This document shows, piece by piece, positions 57,588-64,000 of a stretch of 64,000 bases of DNA; within the stretch, counting starts at the first letter, position 1; each line of letters begins with the position of its first letter. The stretch comes from JAIBJN01 sp963842305. GTDB taxonomy: Bacteria; Actinomycetota; Thermoleophilia; Gaiellales; Gaiellaceae. The translations under genes were made by a program, and so were the position numbers. The notes under the pieces are model-generated. The model searched no databases and was not told the origin of the DNA. It saw nothing but the letters and a program-made list of their open reading frames with translations. The stretch is from assembly GCA_963842305.1 (NCBI GenBank), contig CAWJFW010000001.1, positions 62,001 through 126,000 on the forward strand, read 5' to 3'.

Positions 57588-58154
57588 ATGGGCAGGATCG
57601 TCGTGACCGAGTACGTCTCTGTCGATGGCGTCGTGGAGGCGCCGAGCGGAACCGAGAGCTTCGAGCGCGTCGGCTGGACGGACGCCTTCACGCGAGGGCC
57701 GGAAGGCGAGCAGTTCAAGCTGGACGAGACGAGGGCATCCGACGCGCTGCTGCTCGGCCGCGTCACGTATGAAGGCTTCGCCCCCGTCTGGCCGCACTAC
57801 GAGGGTGAGTTCGCCGACATGTTCAACTCGATGCCGAAGTACGTGATCTCCTCCACCCTGGAGAACCCAGAGTGGAACAACACCACCGTGCTTCGAGGTG
57901 ACGTGGTCGAAGAGGTGAAAAAGCTCAAGGAGAAGCACGAGGGAGACATCGTCGTGCACGGCAGCCCGCAGCTCGCGCAGACCCTGATCGAGCACGACCT
58001 CGTCGACGCAATCCACCTGCAGGTCTACCCGGTGATCGTCGGTGCCGGGAAGCGGCTCTTCGCCGAAACGAGCGTCACGAAGAGCCTGCGCCTCGCCGAG
58101 GCGAAGACGGTCGGCGACGGCGTCCAGATCCTCATCTACGAAAAGGCCGCGTGA
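57588..58154 (+). CDS. RibD C-terminal/dihydrofolate-reductase-like protein
   Basis: The 188-residue protein belongs to the DHFR-like RibD_C group (YyaP type): VTEYVSVDGVVEAP, LLLGRVTYEGFAPVWP, YVISSTLENPEWNNTTVL, IVVHGSPQLAQTLIEHDLVD and VYPVIVGAGKRLF. It likely binds NADPH and reduces a small, possibly xenobiotic, substrate; it is not the riboflavin enzyme because the deaminase half is missing. ATG 57588 follows GAAGGGAG by the normal distance, so this gene is leadered. It appears monocistronic. Confidence 0.87.
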   Translation: MGRIVVTEYVSVDGVVEAPSGTESFERVGWTDAFTRGPEGEQFKLDETRASDALLLGRVTYEGFAPVWPHYEGEFADMFNSMPKYVISSTLENPEWNNTTVLRGDVVEEVKKLKEKHEGDIVVHGSPQLAQTLIEHDLVDAIHLQVYPVIVGAGKRLFAETSVTKSLRLAEAKTVGDGVQILIYEKAA

Positions 58155-58338
58155 CGGAGATCGGCGTCATCTTCACCGCCGATTTCGCCACCCGAACCGC
58201 TGGCTGCGTTCGCCACCGCGGCCGAGGGGCCCGGCCTGGACGAGTCTCTGGCTGGGACTGCTTCCTCAAGCCCAAGGGCACGGATGCGATGTTCAGCCGG
58301 GTGCCGGGCTCGCAGCAGTGACGAAGGGGGTTGCCCGC

Positions 58339-58746
58339 CTAGCCTTCCGGGCGGTGGCAGACGGCCTCAACGTTGTGGCCGTCGGGGTCGAGGACGTATG
58401 CGCCGTAGTAGTCGGCGTGGTATCGCGGGCGTAGACCGGGCGCACCGTTGTCGCGGCCGCCCGCGGCCAGGGCCGCGACATGGAACGCATCGACGGTCGC
58501 CCGGTCCGGCGCGATGAACGCAATGTGCATCGGTGCCGCTGGCTTACCTTCTCTGATGAAGAAGTCAACGCTCCCCGGCGGGCCGAAGCCGACCCCCTCA
58601 AGCTCGGCAATCTCGATTCCGAACGGTGCGAGCGCGGCCTCGTAGAAGCGCGTGCTCGCGGCCATGTCTCGGACGGGGATGCTGAGATGGTCGATGAAAG
58701 GCAGGGCCTTGACTTTACTAACGCGCTCGATCAGGACGGGGAACAA
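58339..58746 (-). CDS. VOC (glyoxalase/bleomycin resistance) superfamily protein
   Basis: The 135-residue protein has the paired beta-alpha-beta-beta-beta units of the VOC fold: FIDHLSIPVRDMAASTRFYEA, PMHIAFIAPDRATVDAF and YYGAYVLDPDGHNVEAVCH. His, His and Glu at the usual metal positions are present, so it may be a metal-dependent enzyme. The only canonical start at a sensible place is TTG 58746. Substrate unknown. Confidence 0.87.
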   Translation of the reverse strand: MFPVLIERVSKVKALPFIDHLSIPVRDMAASTRFYEAALAPFGIEIAELEGVGFGPPGSVDFFIREGKPAAPMHIAFIAPDRATVDAFHVAALAAGGRDNGAPGLRPRYHADYYGAYVLDPDGHNVEAVCHRPEG

Positions 58747-58870
58747 CGTCGAGGCGGTCTTTCACGGGCCCGCGAGGCGCTCGTCGGCGTCCGTCGTGAT
58801 CGAGCCCGCCTGACACAAGTGCTAAGACTGTTGGGCCACGCCCAGCGTCACCGATCCACTTCCGACTCCG

Positions 58871-59797
58871 CTGGCCGAGCAGTTCCTCGCGCTCCGTGCC
58901 GCGCTCGACGTTGCGATACCGGCCAAGCAGCTCGACCGGAATCTTCTCGTGGGCACCTGGAATCTCCGCGCGCTCGGTGGGCTCACCGAGAAGTGGCGGT
59001 CCGAGGAGGACGACGAGCCGATCCGCGATCTGTTCGACGTGCGCTGCATCGCGGAGATCGTCTCGCGCTTCGACGTCGTCGCGATCCAGGAGGTGCGCGG
59101 CAACCTGACGGCGTTGCAGACGCTGCTCGGCGCGCTCGGCCCCAACTGGGCCACGATCATGACCGACGTCACCCGCGGCAAGGCGGGGAACAACGAGCGC
59201 ATGGCCTTCGCCTTCGACCTGCGCCGCGTTCGGCCCTCCGGGCTCGCCGGTGAGCTGGTCGTCGCCATCGAGACCGGAACGAGCGTCACCGCGAGCGGGC
59301 TCGATCGCCAGTTTGCGCGCACGCCGTACGCGGCCAGCTTCGCCGTCGACCGCCTCCAGCTGACGCTCATCACGCTGCACGTGCTCTACGGCGAAGAGAC
59401 CGCGCGTGCCGGCGAGCTGCGCGAGATCGCCGCCTGGCTCTCAGGCTGGGCGCGCGAGGAACAGCACTGGAACCAGAACCTGATCGCACTCGGCGACTTC
59501 AACATCGACCGCCGGGGCGACCCGCTGTTCGACGCGTTCACGTCCACGGGGATCGAGCCGGCTCCACAACTGAACGACGTGCCGCGCACGATCTTCGGCG
59601 ATCCCGGCGAAAGCAAGTTCTACGACCAGATCGCGTGGTTCACCGACGAGGAGCGCGGCCCGATGCTCACGCTGCAGGCGTCGGCGGCCGGCAGCTTCGA
59701 CTTCGTGCCCATCCTCCAGGGCGAATTCTCGAAGACGACGCTCTCGTGGAAGGTCTCCGACCACTATCCCCTCTGGGTGGAGTTCTCGACGCGGTGA
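58871..59797 (+). CDS. Endonuclease/exonuclease/phosphatase family protein
   Basis: The protein has the EEP fold: GTWNLRALGG (first Asn), VVAIQEVRGNLTAL (catalytic Glu), ALGDFNIDRRGDPLFDAF (Asp/Asn) and the C-terminal WKVSDHYPLWVEF (Asp-His). It would be a metal-dependent phosphodiesterase or phosphatase. The first canonical codon, GTG 58949, falls just before the first active strand. The frame upstream encodes LAEQFLALRAALDVAIPAKQ, which I take as the true N-terminus, but it holds only CTG 58871 as a start. From CTG the length is 308. It overlaps the DUF4396 gene by 4 bp. Confidence 0.85.
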   Translation: MAEQFLALRAALDVAIPAKQLDRNLLVGTWNLRALGGLTEKWRSEEDDEPIRDLFDVRCIAEIVSRFDVVAIQEVRGNLTALQTLLGALGPNWATIMTDVTRGKAGNNERMAFAFDLRRVRPSGLAGELVVAIETGTSVTASGLDRQFARTPYAASFAVDRLQLTLITLHVLYGEETARAGELREIAAWLSGWAREEQHWNQNLIALGDFNIDRRGDPLFDAFTSTGIEPAPQLNDVPRTIFGDPGESKFYDQIAWFTDEERGPMLTLQASAAGSFDFVPILQGEFSKTTLSWKVSDHYPLWVEFSTR

Positions 59798-60258
59798 GCC
59801 ACGCCATGGCGCACGAGGGAAAGTCCGTCAACCGCCTCGCGGCGAGCGCGACGACTCACTGCCTCACGGGCTGTGCCATCGGCGAGGTGCTCGGGTTTGT
59901 GATCGGGACTGCCCTCGGGTGGGGCAACCTGGCGACGATTGTCGTCGCGATCGTCCTCGCCTTCTTCTTCGGCTACCTCCTGACGAGTCTCCCGCTGCTC
60001 CGCTCGGGCCTCGGTCTGCGGGAAGTGGTTCCGATCGCGCTCGCCGCCGACACGGCGTCGATCGCGATCATGGAGATCGTCGACAACGCCGTCCTCCTCG
60101 TCTACCCCGGCGCCATGGAGGCGGGGCTGTCCGACGGACTGTTCTGGTGGAGCCTTGCGTTCGCGCTCGCCGTCGCGTGGCTGGCGACGTTTCCGGTGAA
60201 CCGCTGGTTGATCTCCCGCGGGCGCGGCCATGCGGTCGCGCATCATCACTCGGGCTGA
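59794..60258 (+). CDS. DUF4396 membrane protein
   Basis: The 154-residue protein has four membrane segments and the family opening TTHCLTGCAIGEVLGFVIG, with a His-Cys-x3-Cys that may bind metal or a cofactor. The other segments are IVVAIVLAFFFGYLLTSL, ALAADTASIAIMEIVDNAVL and FWWSLAFALAVAWLATFPV. GTG 59794 overlaps the EEP-family stop (GTGA), so the two are translationally coupled. Function unknown. Confidence 0.85.
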   Translation: MSHAMAHEGKSVNRLAASATTHCLTGCAIGEVLGFVIGTALGWGNLATIVVAIVLAFFFGYLLTSLPLLRSGLGLREVVPIALAADTASIAIMEIVDNAVLLVYPGAMEAGLSDGLFWWSLAFALAVAWLATFPVNRWLISRGRGHAVAHHHSG

Positions 60259-60287
60259 TCGCGGCGTCGGGCGGCTCTACCCGGCCG

Positions 60288-61748
60288 TCACTCCTCGATC
60301 CCGTGCCACGGCGCGACGAGGACCGTTCGGTGCCCCTTGCGACCGCCGAGGAAAACCAAGCGTTCCTCGACGTTGTTCGACAGGTCGGTCTCGAAGAGGC
60401 TCCCGAGCGGGTTGACCTGGATCCGGGTCGTGTACCAGCCGTTGGGGAGATTCGTGATGTTGAACGACTGCCCGGGAAGGAACTGGAAGTACGTGTCGCC
60501 CCAGCCGGTCTGGAGCACCTCGCGGACCCAGAGCGCATCGCGCTCGCCGCACGCCGTGAACAGGGTCTCTCCCGCGCCCCACCACGCCCGGTCGACCGTG
60601 AGGTCGATCGCGTCCGTCGGAGCGAGGCAGTAGGACTGCTTCCGGCTGCGCACGAGCTCCTCGTCCGCGACGTCGCGCAGCGTGAAGAGCGCGAACTGGA
60701 GGAAGTGCCAGTGGTTGTGGCCGGGATGGGCGTGGAAGCGCATCTCGCCCACCGGCGCCCGCCCGACGACGTCGCCGTCCTCGTCGCGGAAGTACTGGAA
60801 GGCGTCCATGACCTCCTCGCCGGGGCGGCGGAAGCCCTCGACCACGAGCGGTGCCGGGCCCGCGTTCCATGGCGTGGCGGCGAACGCGAGGACGTCCTTG
60901 TTCTGGCGGTGGAAGGTCTCCATGCTCCAGAGCGGGAGTGCAACGAGATCGGGCATCGTGCTGGGGTCGGGGTCGGTGACGGTCGGGACGGGGGCGCTCT
61001 GGACGGCTCGCGCCGCCCGCTCCACAGGAACGGGGATGCCGGGCGCCCGCCGCGGGACGTTCTTGATCGTCACGGGAACGGTGACCTCGCCGTCCGAGCC
61101 CGAGACCTCGAGCAGGTCCTGGTAGCGATCCGCGATGCGAACGGTCAGCATGAACTCGCCCGCGCGCGGGACGTGGAGCCTCGGCGTGCCGAAATCTCCC
61201 TCACCGAGCGCCCGCGTCGCCCAGCCTTCTTCGATCCCCCAGACCATCCCCTTCGTGAAGGGGGAGAACGAGTAGCAGAACGTCGGGTAGCGCTCGACCT
61301 CCGGGCCCGAGTCGTCGACTCGCTGATGCTGGAAGCTGTTCGGGCAGAACGTGAACGAGCCCCGAGCCACTTCCTGGCCGGTGGAGTCCGTGACCACGAC
61401 CTCGATGAAGTGGGAGAAGCCGAACCAGCTGTCGAGAGTGTCGTCCGGAAGGTCGCGGAGAACAGCCCCGGTCACCGAGTCGACCTGGACGATGCCCGCC
61501 GGACTGTCGTAGTCGGGCCGCGCGACGCGGACCTCGAAGTCACCGCCGGTCGAGGCCACCCATGTACGGACGTTGAGCGGCACCTTTCCCTTGACGCGGG
61601 GCAGCGTGAGCTCGCGCGATGGTCCGATGAGTCGCAGGCTCGGATCCGCCGGCTGTGCGGCGGCCGCGGACGACCACACGAGCGTCGCGAGCACGACCAG
61701 GGCGAGGGTGTATACGAGGATCGGACGGTGTCGGCTGGGCGCGCTCAT
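60288..61748 (-). CDS. Secreted lysyl-oxidase-like protein
   Basis: The 486-residue protein has a signal peptide (LVYTLALVVLATLVWSSAAAA), an N-terminal beta-rich half, and a C-terminal lysyl-oxidase-like domain (about 270-470). The latter has the copper-site GEMRFHAHPGHNHWHFLQFAL, SYCLAPTDAIDLTVDRAWW and FNITNLPNGWYTTRIQVNP. Bacterial relatives occur in secreted actinobacterial proteins, but amine-oxidase activity needs a tyrosine-derived cofactor I cannot confirm. It would act outside the cell. It stands alone on the minus strand. Confidence 0.88.
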   Translation of the reverse strand: MSAPSRHRPILVYTLALVVLATLVWSSAAAAQPADPSLRLIGPSRELTLPRVKGKVPLNVRTWVASTGGDFEVRVARPDYDSPAGIVQVDSVTGAVLRDLPDDTLDSWFGFSHFIEVVVTDSTGQEVARGSFTFCPNSFQHQRVDDSGPEVERYPTFCYSFSPFTKGMVWGIEEGWATRALGEGDFGTPRLHVPRAGEFMLTVRIADRYQDLLEVSGSDGEVTVPVTIKNVPRRAPGIPVPVERAARAVQSAPVPTVTDPDPSTMPDLVALPLWSMETFHRQNKDVLAFAATPWNAGPAPLVVEGFRRPGEEVMDAFQYFRDEDGDVVGRAPVGEMRFHAHPGHNHWHFLQFALFTLRDVADEELVRSRKQSYCLAPTDAIDLTVDRAWWGAGETLFTACGERDALWVREVLQTGWGDTYFQFLPGQSFNITNLPNGWYTTRIQVNPLGSLFETDLSNNVEERLVFLGGRKGHRTVLVAPWHGIEE

Positions 61749-61972
61749 CGTTTCCTCCTGGCTGACGGGGGCTTCAACAGTACGCCGTTGGTCTACGGAA
61801 GAGAACCCTGGAAGGTCCTACAGCTTGGACGTCGCTCCGGACTGAGAAGTTCATGGCGGCGCGAGGACCGGAGGGCGCGGAGAACGGCAGGCGGACCTTA
61901 CGAATCGCTCATAACCGGTCCCTACGGTGCCCGGAGCCTGTTCGTTCGATCACCGAGAGGAGCCCGCTGCCC

Positions 61973-62743
61973 ATGCGCTTCCGTCGCCTGCTGCCCGTGC
62001 TCGTTCTGATCTTCCTTGCCGCCTCCGCCACCGCCTCGGCCGCGCTTTCCGAGGATGCTGTCGAATCCGAGACGGACAGCGCGCGCTCGGAGGCCGCGTC
62101 CTCATCGAGGGCCGCGCTCGCCCCGGGCAGGGTGATCCGGACGCGCCGGAGCTGGGAGTGCACGGGCCGGCTTCGCCGCTACGGCCGGCTCCCGATCAAG
62201 GTGATCTCGAACATGCCGAATCCTGGGAACGGCGACGCGATCCGTCTGATCGGCTGCCGCGGCGACGGGAACCGTCATACGGTCGACCTGATCCTGGACG
62301 TCAACGGGAACGGCCGCGGCCGTGGTACGGCTTTCGACGCCGTCCGGATCGGCTACGACACCCGCGACCTGGTTGTCACCGGCGACGTCGAGTGCGGGAG
62401 AAGGCACTCGAACCCGAGCATCCACCAGGACATCGTCCAGGCGCTCTCGGGGAGGAGAGTCGTGTTCCGGAACTTCACTTCGGGGAATCCGCGGACCGGA
62501 CGCTGGACGTGCTGGGGCGCCGGCGGCGGGTGGTACGTCACGTGGGCGAACGGCAGGATCCCACGCAACCTGATCTGCAGCCATTGCCGGCTGGCGACCT
62601 ATAACCAGAATCTGCGCATCGACCGGTCGATCCACTCGGGCGCGAAGCACTCGCTGTTCGGCTACCACCGCTCGTACGGCATCTTCATCGGCTCGGGTGC
62701 CAGGCGGCCGGTGAACCGGCACAACCGCGTACGGCACTACTAG
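61973..62743 (+). CDS. Secreted protein, beta-helix/pectate-lyase-like
   Basis: The 256-residue protein has a signal peptide (LLPVLVLIFLAASATASAA), a low-complexity Ser/Glu/Ala linker, then repeats of short strand-turn units (DAIRLIGCRGDGNRHTVDL, FDAVRIGYDTRDLVVTGDVE, CRLATYNQNLRIDRSIHS, HSLFGYHRSYGIFIGSG) typical of right-handed beta-helices, with paired cysteines. Carbohydrate binding or cleavage is possible but no catalytic site is clear. ATG 61973 follows GAGAGGAG. The C-terminus ends at a basic RHNRVRHY. Confidence 0.7.
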   Translation: MRFRRLLPVLVLIFLAASATASAALSEDAVESETDSARSEAASSSRAALAPGRVIRTRRSWECTGRLRRYGRLPIKVISNMPNPGNGDAIRLIGCRGDGNRHTVDLILDVNGNGRGRGTAFDAVRIGYDTRDLVVTGDVECGRRHSNPSIHQDIVQALSGRRVVFRNFTSGNPRTGRWTCWGAGGGWYVTWANGRIPRNLICSHCRLATYNQNLRIDRSIHSGAKHSLFGYHRSYGIFIGSGARRPVNRHNRVRHY

Positions 62744-62909
62744 TTACCGGTCTAGTTTCTTCGTCAAGTCCGCGCACGAAGACATCCCCGAGGATCGAAC
62801 GTGTCGTATTCGACGATGGTGGGTACGCGGTAGTCGAGACGTTCATCGGCCGGGAAGTCGCAAGAGGACGGATTCCCGGTCCGACTCCCAAGCTACCCAG
62901 GCGGCGGCC

Positions 62910-63080
62910 GTGAATCCGAGCGCCCACACCAGCCAGGAGCGGGACGAAGCACTGAGGATGCTCTACCGCCTGCGTGACACATGGGCCGGCGTGCGCGATG
63001 CCCCTCCTTCCGCCGTGAAGGCGATCGAGAGGCTCATCGGTGAGTACGAGCGAGAGCGGGAAACCACGTCGCAACGGTGA
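62910..63080 (+). CDS. Small protein (56 residues), unknown function
   Basis: GTG 62910 opens a 56-residue frame with good coding character: HTSQERDEALRMLYRLRDT, DAPPSAVKAIERLIGEYERE. It is highly charged and helical with no membrane segment. GTG overlaps a TGA (GTGA) that ends an upstream frame (FDDGGYAVVETFIGREVARG) with no canonical start, so there may be a second tiny gene before it. No homology can be claimed. Confidence 0.5.
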   Translation: MNPSAHTSQERDEALRMLYRLRDTWAGVRDAPPSAVKAIERLIGEYERERETTSQR

Positions 63081-63140
63081 TCGCACATGACCCGGCCGGT
63101 CCGGAATCGTCGGTCGTATACGCTCCCGAGGCGCTGACCC

Positions 63141-63449
63141 ATGGGATCGAAGCTCGCCTACAAGCCTTTCGGAATGCTCCTCGGCTTCGCGAGCAGCATG
63201 CTCGCGGGAGCCCTCTTCAAACAGGTGTGGAAGCAGGTTTCCGACAAGGAGGGGCCCGCGAAGGCCAACGAGCGCGAGTACGGCTGGAAGGAGATCGTGG
63301 CGTACGCGGCCGTCCATGGCGCGGTGTTCGGGATCGTGAAGGCCGTCGTCGACCGAAGCGGCGCGCGCGCTTTCGAGAAGGTCACCGGCACCTGGCCCGG
63401 GAAACTAGCGCCCTGCGGGACGGCGCGAGGACGGCGCTCTCGCTCTTAG
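63141..63449 (+). CDS. DUF4235 membrane protein
   Basis: The 102-residue protein begins GSKLAYKPFGMLLGFASSM, with two membrane segments (GMLLGFASSMLAGALFKQVW; IVAYAAVHGAVFGIVKAVV) and the WGLxx-type conserved KANEREYGWKEI between them, the DUF4235 plan common in actinobacteria. The C-terminal ARGRRSRS is an unusually basic tail. Function unknown. Confidence 0.82.
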   Translation: MGSKLAYKPFGMLLGFASSMLAGALFKQVWKQVSDKEGPAKANEREYGWKEIVAYAAVHGAVFGIVKAVVDRSGARAFEKVTGTWPGKLAPCGTARGRRSRS

Positions 63450-63515
63450 CCGCTCCGTGCCTTGACAGCCCTCGCCGTTCTGCGCCAGCATGACGGATAA
63501 CACGGGAGGCCTGAT

Positions 63516-64000
63516 ATGGCGGGACGGCGCTCTGTGTGGTCGGCGTTCGTAGCTGCGAACGTCCTATTGGCTTTCGCCGGTGCTGGCAGCACGTCTGTCG
63601 GCGTGGGCTGCGACGGCTCCGGCGGTCACGCCGTGAACGTGGGAGACGGCGCAAACTATTTGAACGGGGTATCGGTGCAGTCGGCATGCGATGCCTGGGC
63701 TGTCGGCGGCTTTGAACGAGGTCAGAAGTCGCAAACGCTGGTCGAGCACTGGGATGGCACGAGGTGGCGGCATGTCGAGAGTCCGAATCCGGGGGGCCGC
63801 TCACGGAACGACGACCTAGCGGGCGTCACAGCGCTGTCGGCTCAGAACGCCTGGGCCGTCGGCTCGTTCTCGAACGGCGAGGCTCGGCAGACGCTCGTGG
63901 AGCACTGGAACGGGTCAGACTGGAAGGTGCTGACGAGCCCGAATCCAGGTGGTCCTCACCGCACCGATCGACTGCTGGCGGTGGATGCGAGCTCTCGCTC
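63516..64000 (+). CDS. Secreted repeat protein, 3' end outside window
   Basis: ATG 63516, after GGGAGG, opens a frame that runs through the window edge. It encodes a signal-peptide-like start (SVWSAFVAANVLLAFAGAGS) and then tandem repeats of about 45 residues. Each repeat has the pattern LxGV-(S/A)xxxAWAVG-x-(Q)TLVEHW-(D/N)G-x-W-x-(V/L)-x-SPNPGG. At least two and a half repeats are visible (AWAVGGFERGQKSQTLVEHW, AWAVGSFSNGEARQTLVEHW). This looks like a secreted beta-propeller of the kind common in actinobacteria. Size and attachment are unknown. Confidence 0.8.
   Translation, partial: MAGRRSVWSAFVAANVLLAFAGAGSTSVGVGCDGSGGHAVNVGDGANYLNGVSVQSACDAWAVGGFERGQKSQTLVEHWDGTRWRHVESPNPGGRSRNDDLAGVTALSAQNAWAVGSFSNGEARQTLVEHWNGSDWKVLTSPNPGGPHRTDRLLAVDASSR

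Overview
The window is high-GC bacterial chromosome. The housekeeping order (recG-rsmD-coaD, a SepIVA-like DivIVA protein, DUF177, rpmF, plsX, acpP, rnc, then smc-ftsY-ffh-rpsP-khpA-rimM-trmD-lepB-rplS-rnhB-yraN-comM-dprA) matches Actinomycetota. The many GTG starts, the DUF6510/sulfite-oxidase-like cluster and the small DUF4235, DUF3618 and holin-like membrane proteins point to a deep lineage such as Thermoleophilia. That placement is an inference from gene content; no rRNA is present.

Layout. 1-9.3 kb: end of fatty acid kinase fakA, a single-domain response regulator, a DegV/FakB lipid-binding protein, a bicupin, then recG to rnc. 9.3-13.4 kb: ROK sugar kinase and SDR on the minus strand, rpiA, and a molybdopterin oxidoreductase / flavin reductase / DUF6510 operon. 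13.4-24.7 kb: a very short smc followed by SRP, ribosome-maturation, secretion and DNA-uptake genes. 24.7-29.5 kb: a minus-strand operon of zinc alcohol dehydrogenase, formaldehyde-activating enzyme, enolase-superfamily enzyme and PLP lyase, divergent from a second alcohol dehydrogenase. 29.6-38.6 kb: a dipeptide-type ABC importer with fused ATPases, an unknown protein, an aromatic-ammonia-lyase-fold protein lacking the MIO triad, and a MetE-like protein. 38.7-49.5 kb: ATP-grasp enzyme, MFS exporter, nitroreductase, thioesterase, aquaporin, an MBOAT/SGNH acyl-transfer module, a Vps62-like membrane protein and a MOSC protein. 49.5-64 kb: accessory region with a broken DUF899 gene, an ArsR/SRPBCC pair with a clear operator, tRNA-Thr, a GGDEF/HD-GYP protein, a lysyl-oxidase-like secreted protein and several secreted or tiny proteins; it ends inside a secreted repeat protein.

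Three patterns cut across the window. First, many genes carry a TANNNT hexamer exactly 6-8 nt before the start codon, as expected for leaderless transcripts; three divergent gene pairs share such promoters, two of them overlapping. Second, several conserved genes (smc, fae, rnc, recG, an EEP-family gene, dppB) have no ATG, GTG or TTG where homology places the N terminus; CTG, or ATC for dppB, sits there instead, once in a CTGA stop/start overlap. Third, four genes (rnhB, dprA, an SGNH gene, a lipoprotein gene) are each broken by what looks like a single extra nucleotide, which may be sequence error or real decay.

The best candidates for new biology are the hinge-less SMC of about 720 residues, the MIO-less ammonia-lyase homologue, the compact divergent leaderless promoters, and a 173-bp structured inverted-repeat element between the sepIVA-like and DUF177 genes.
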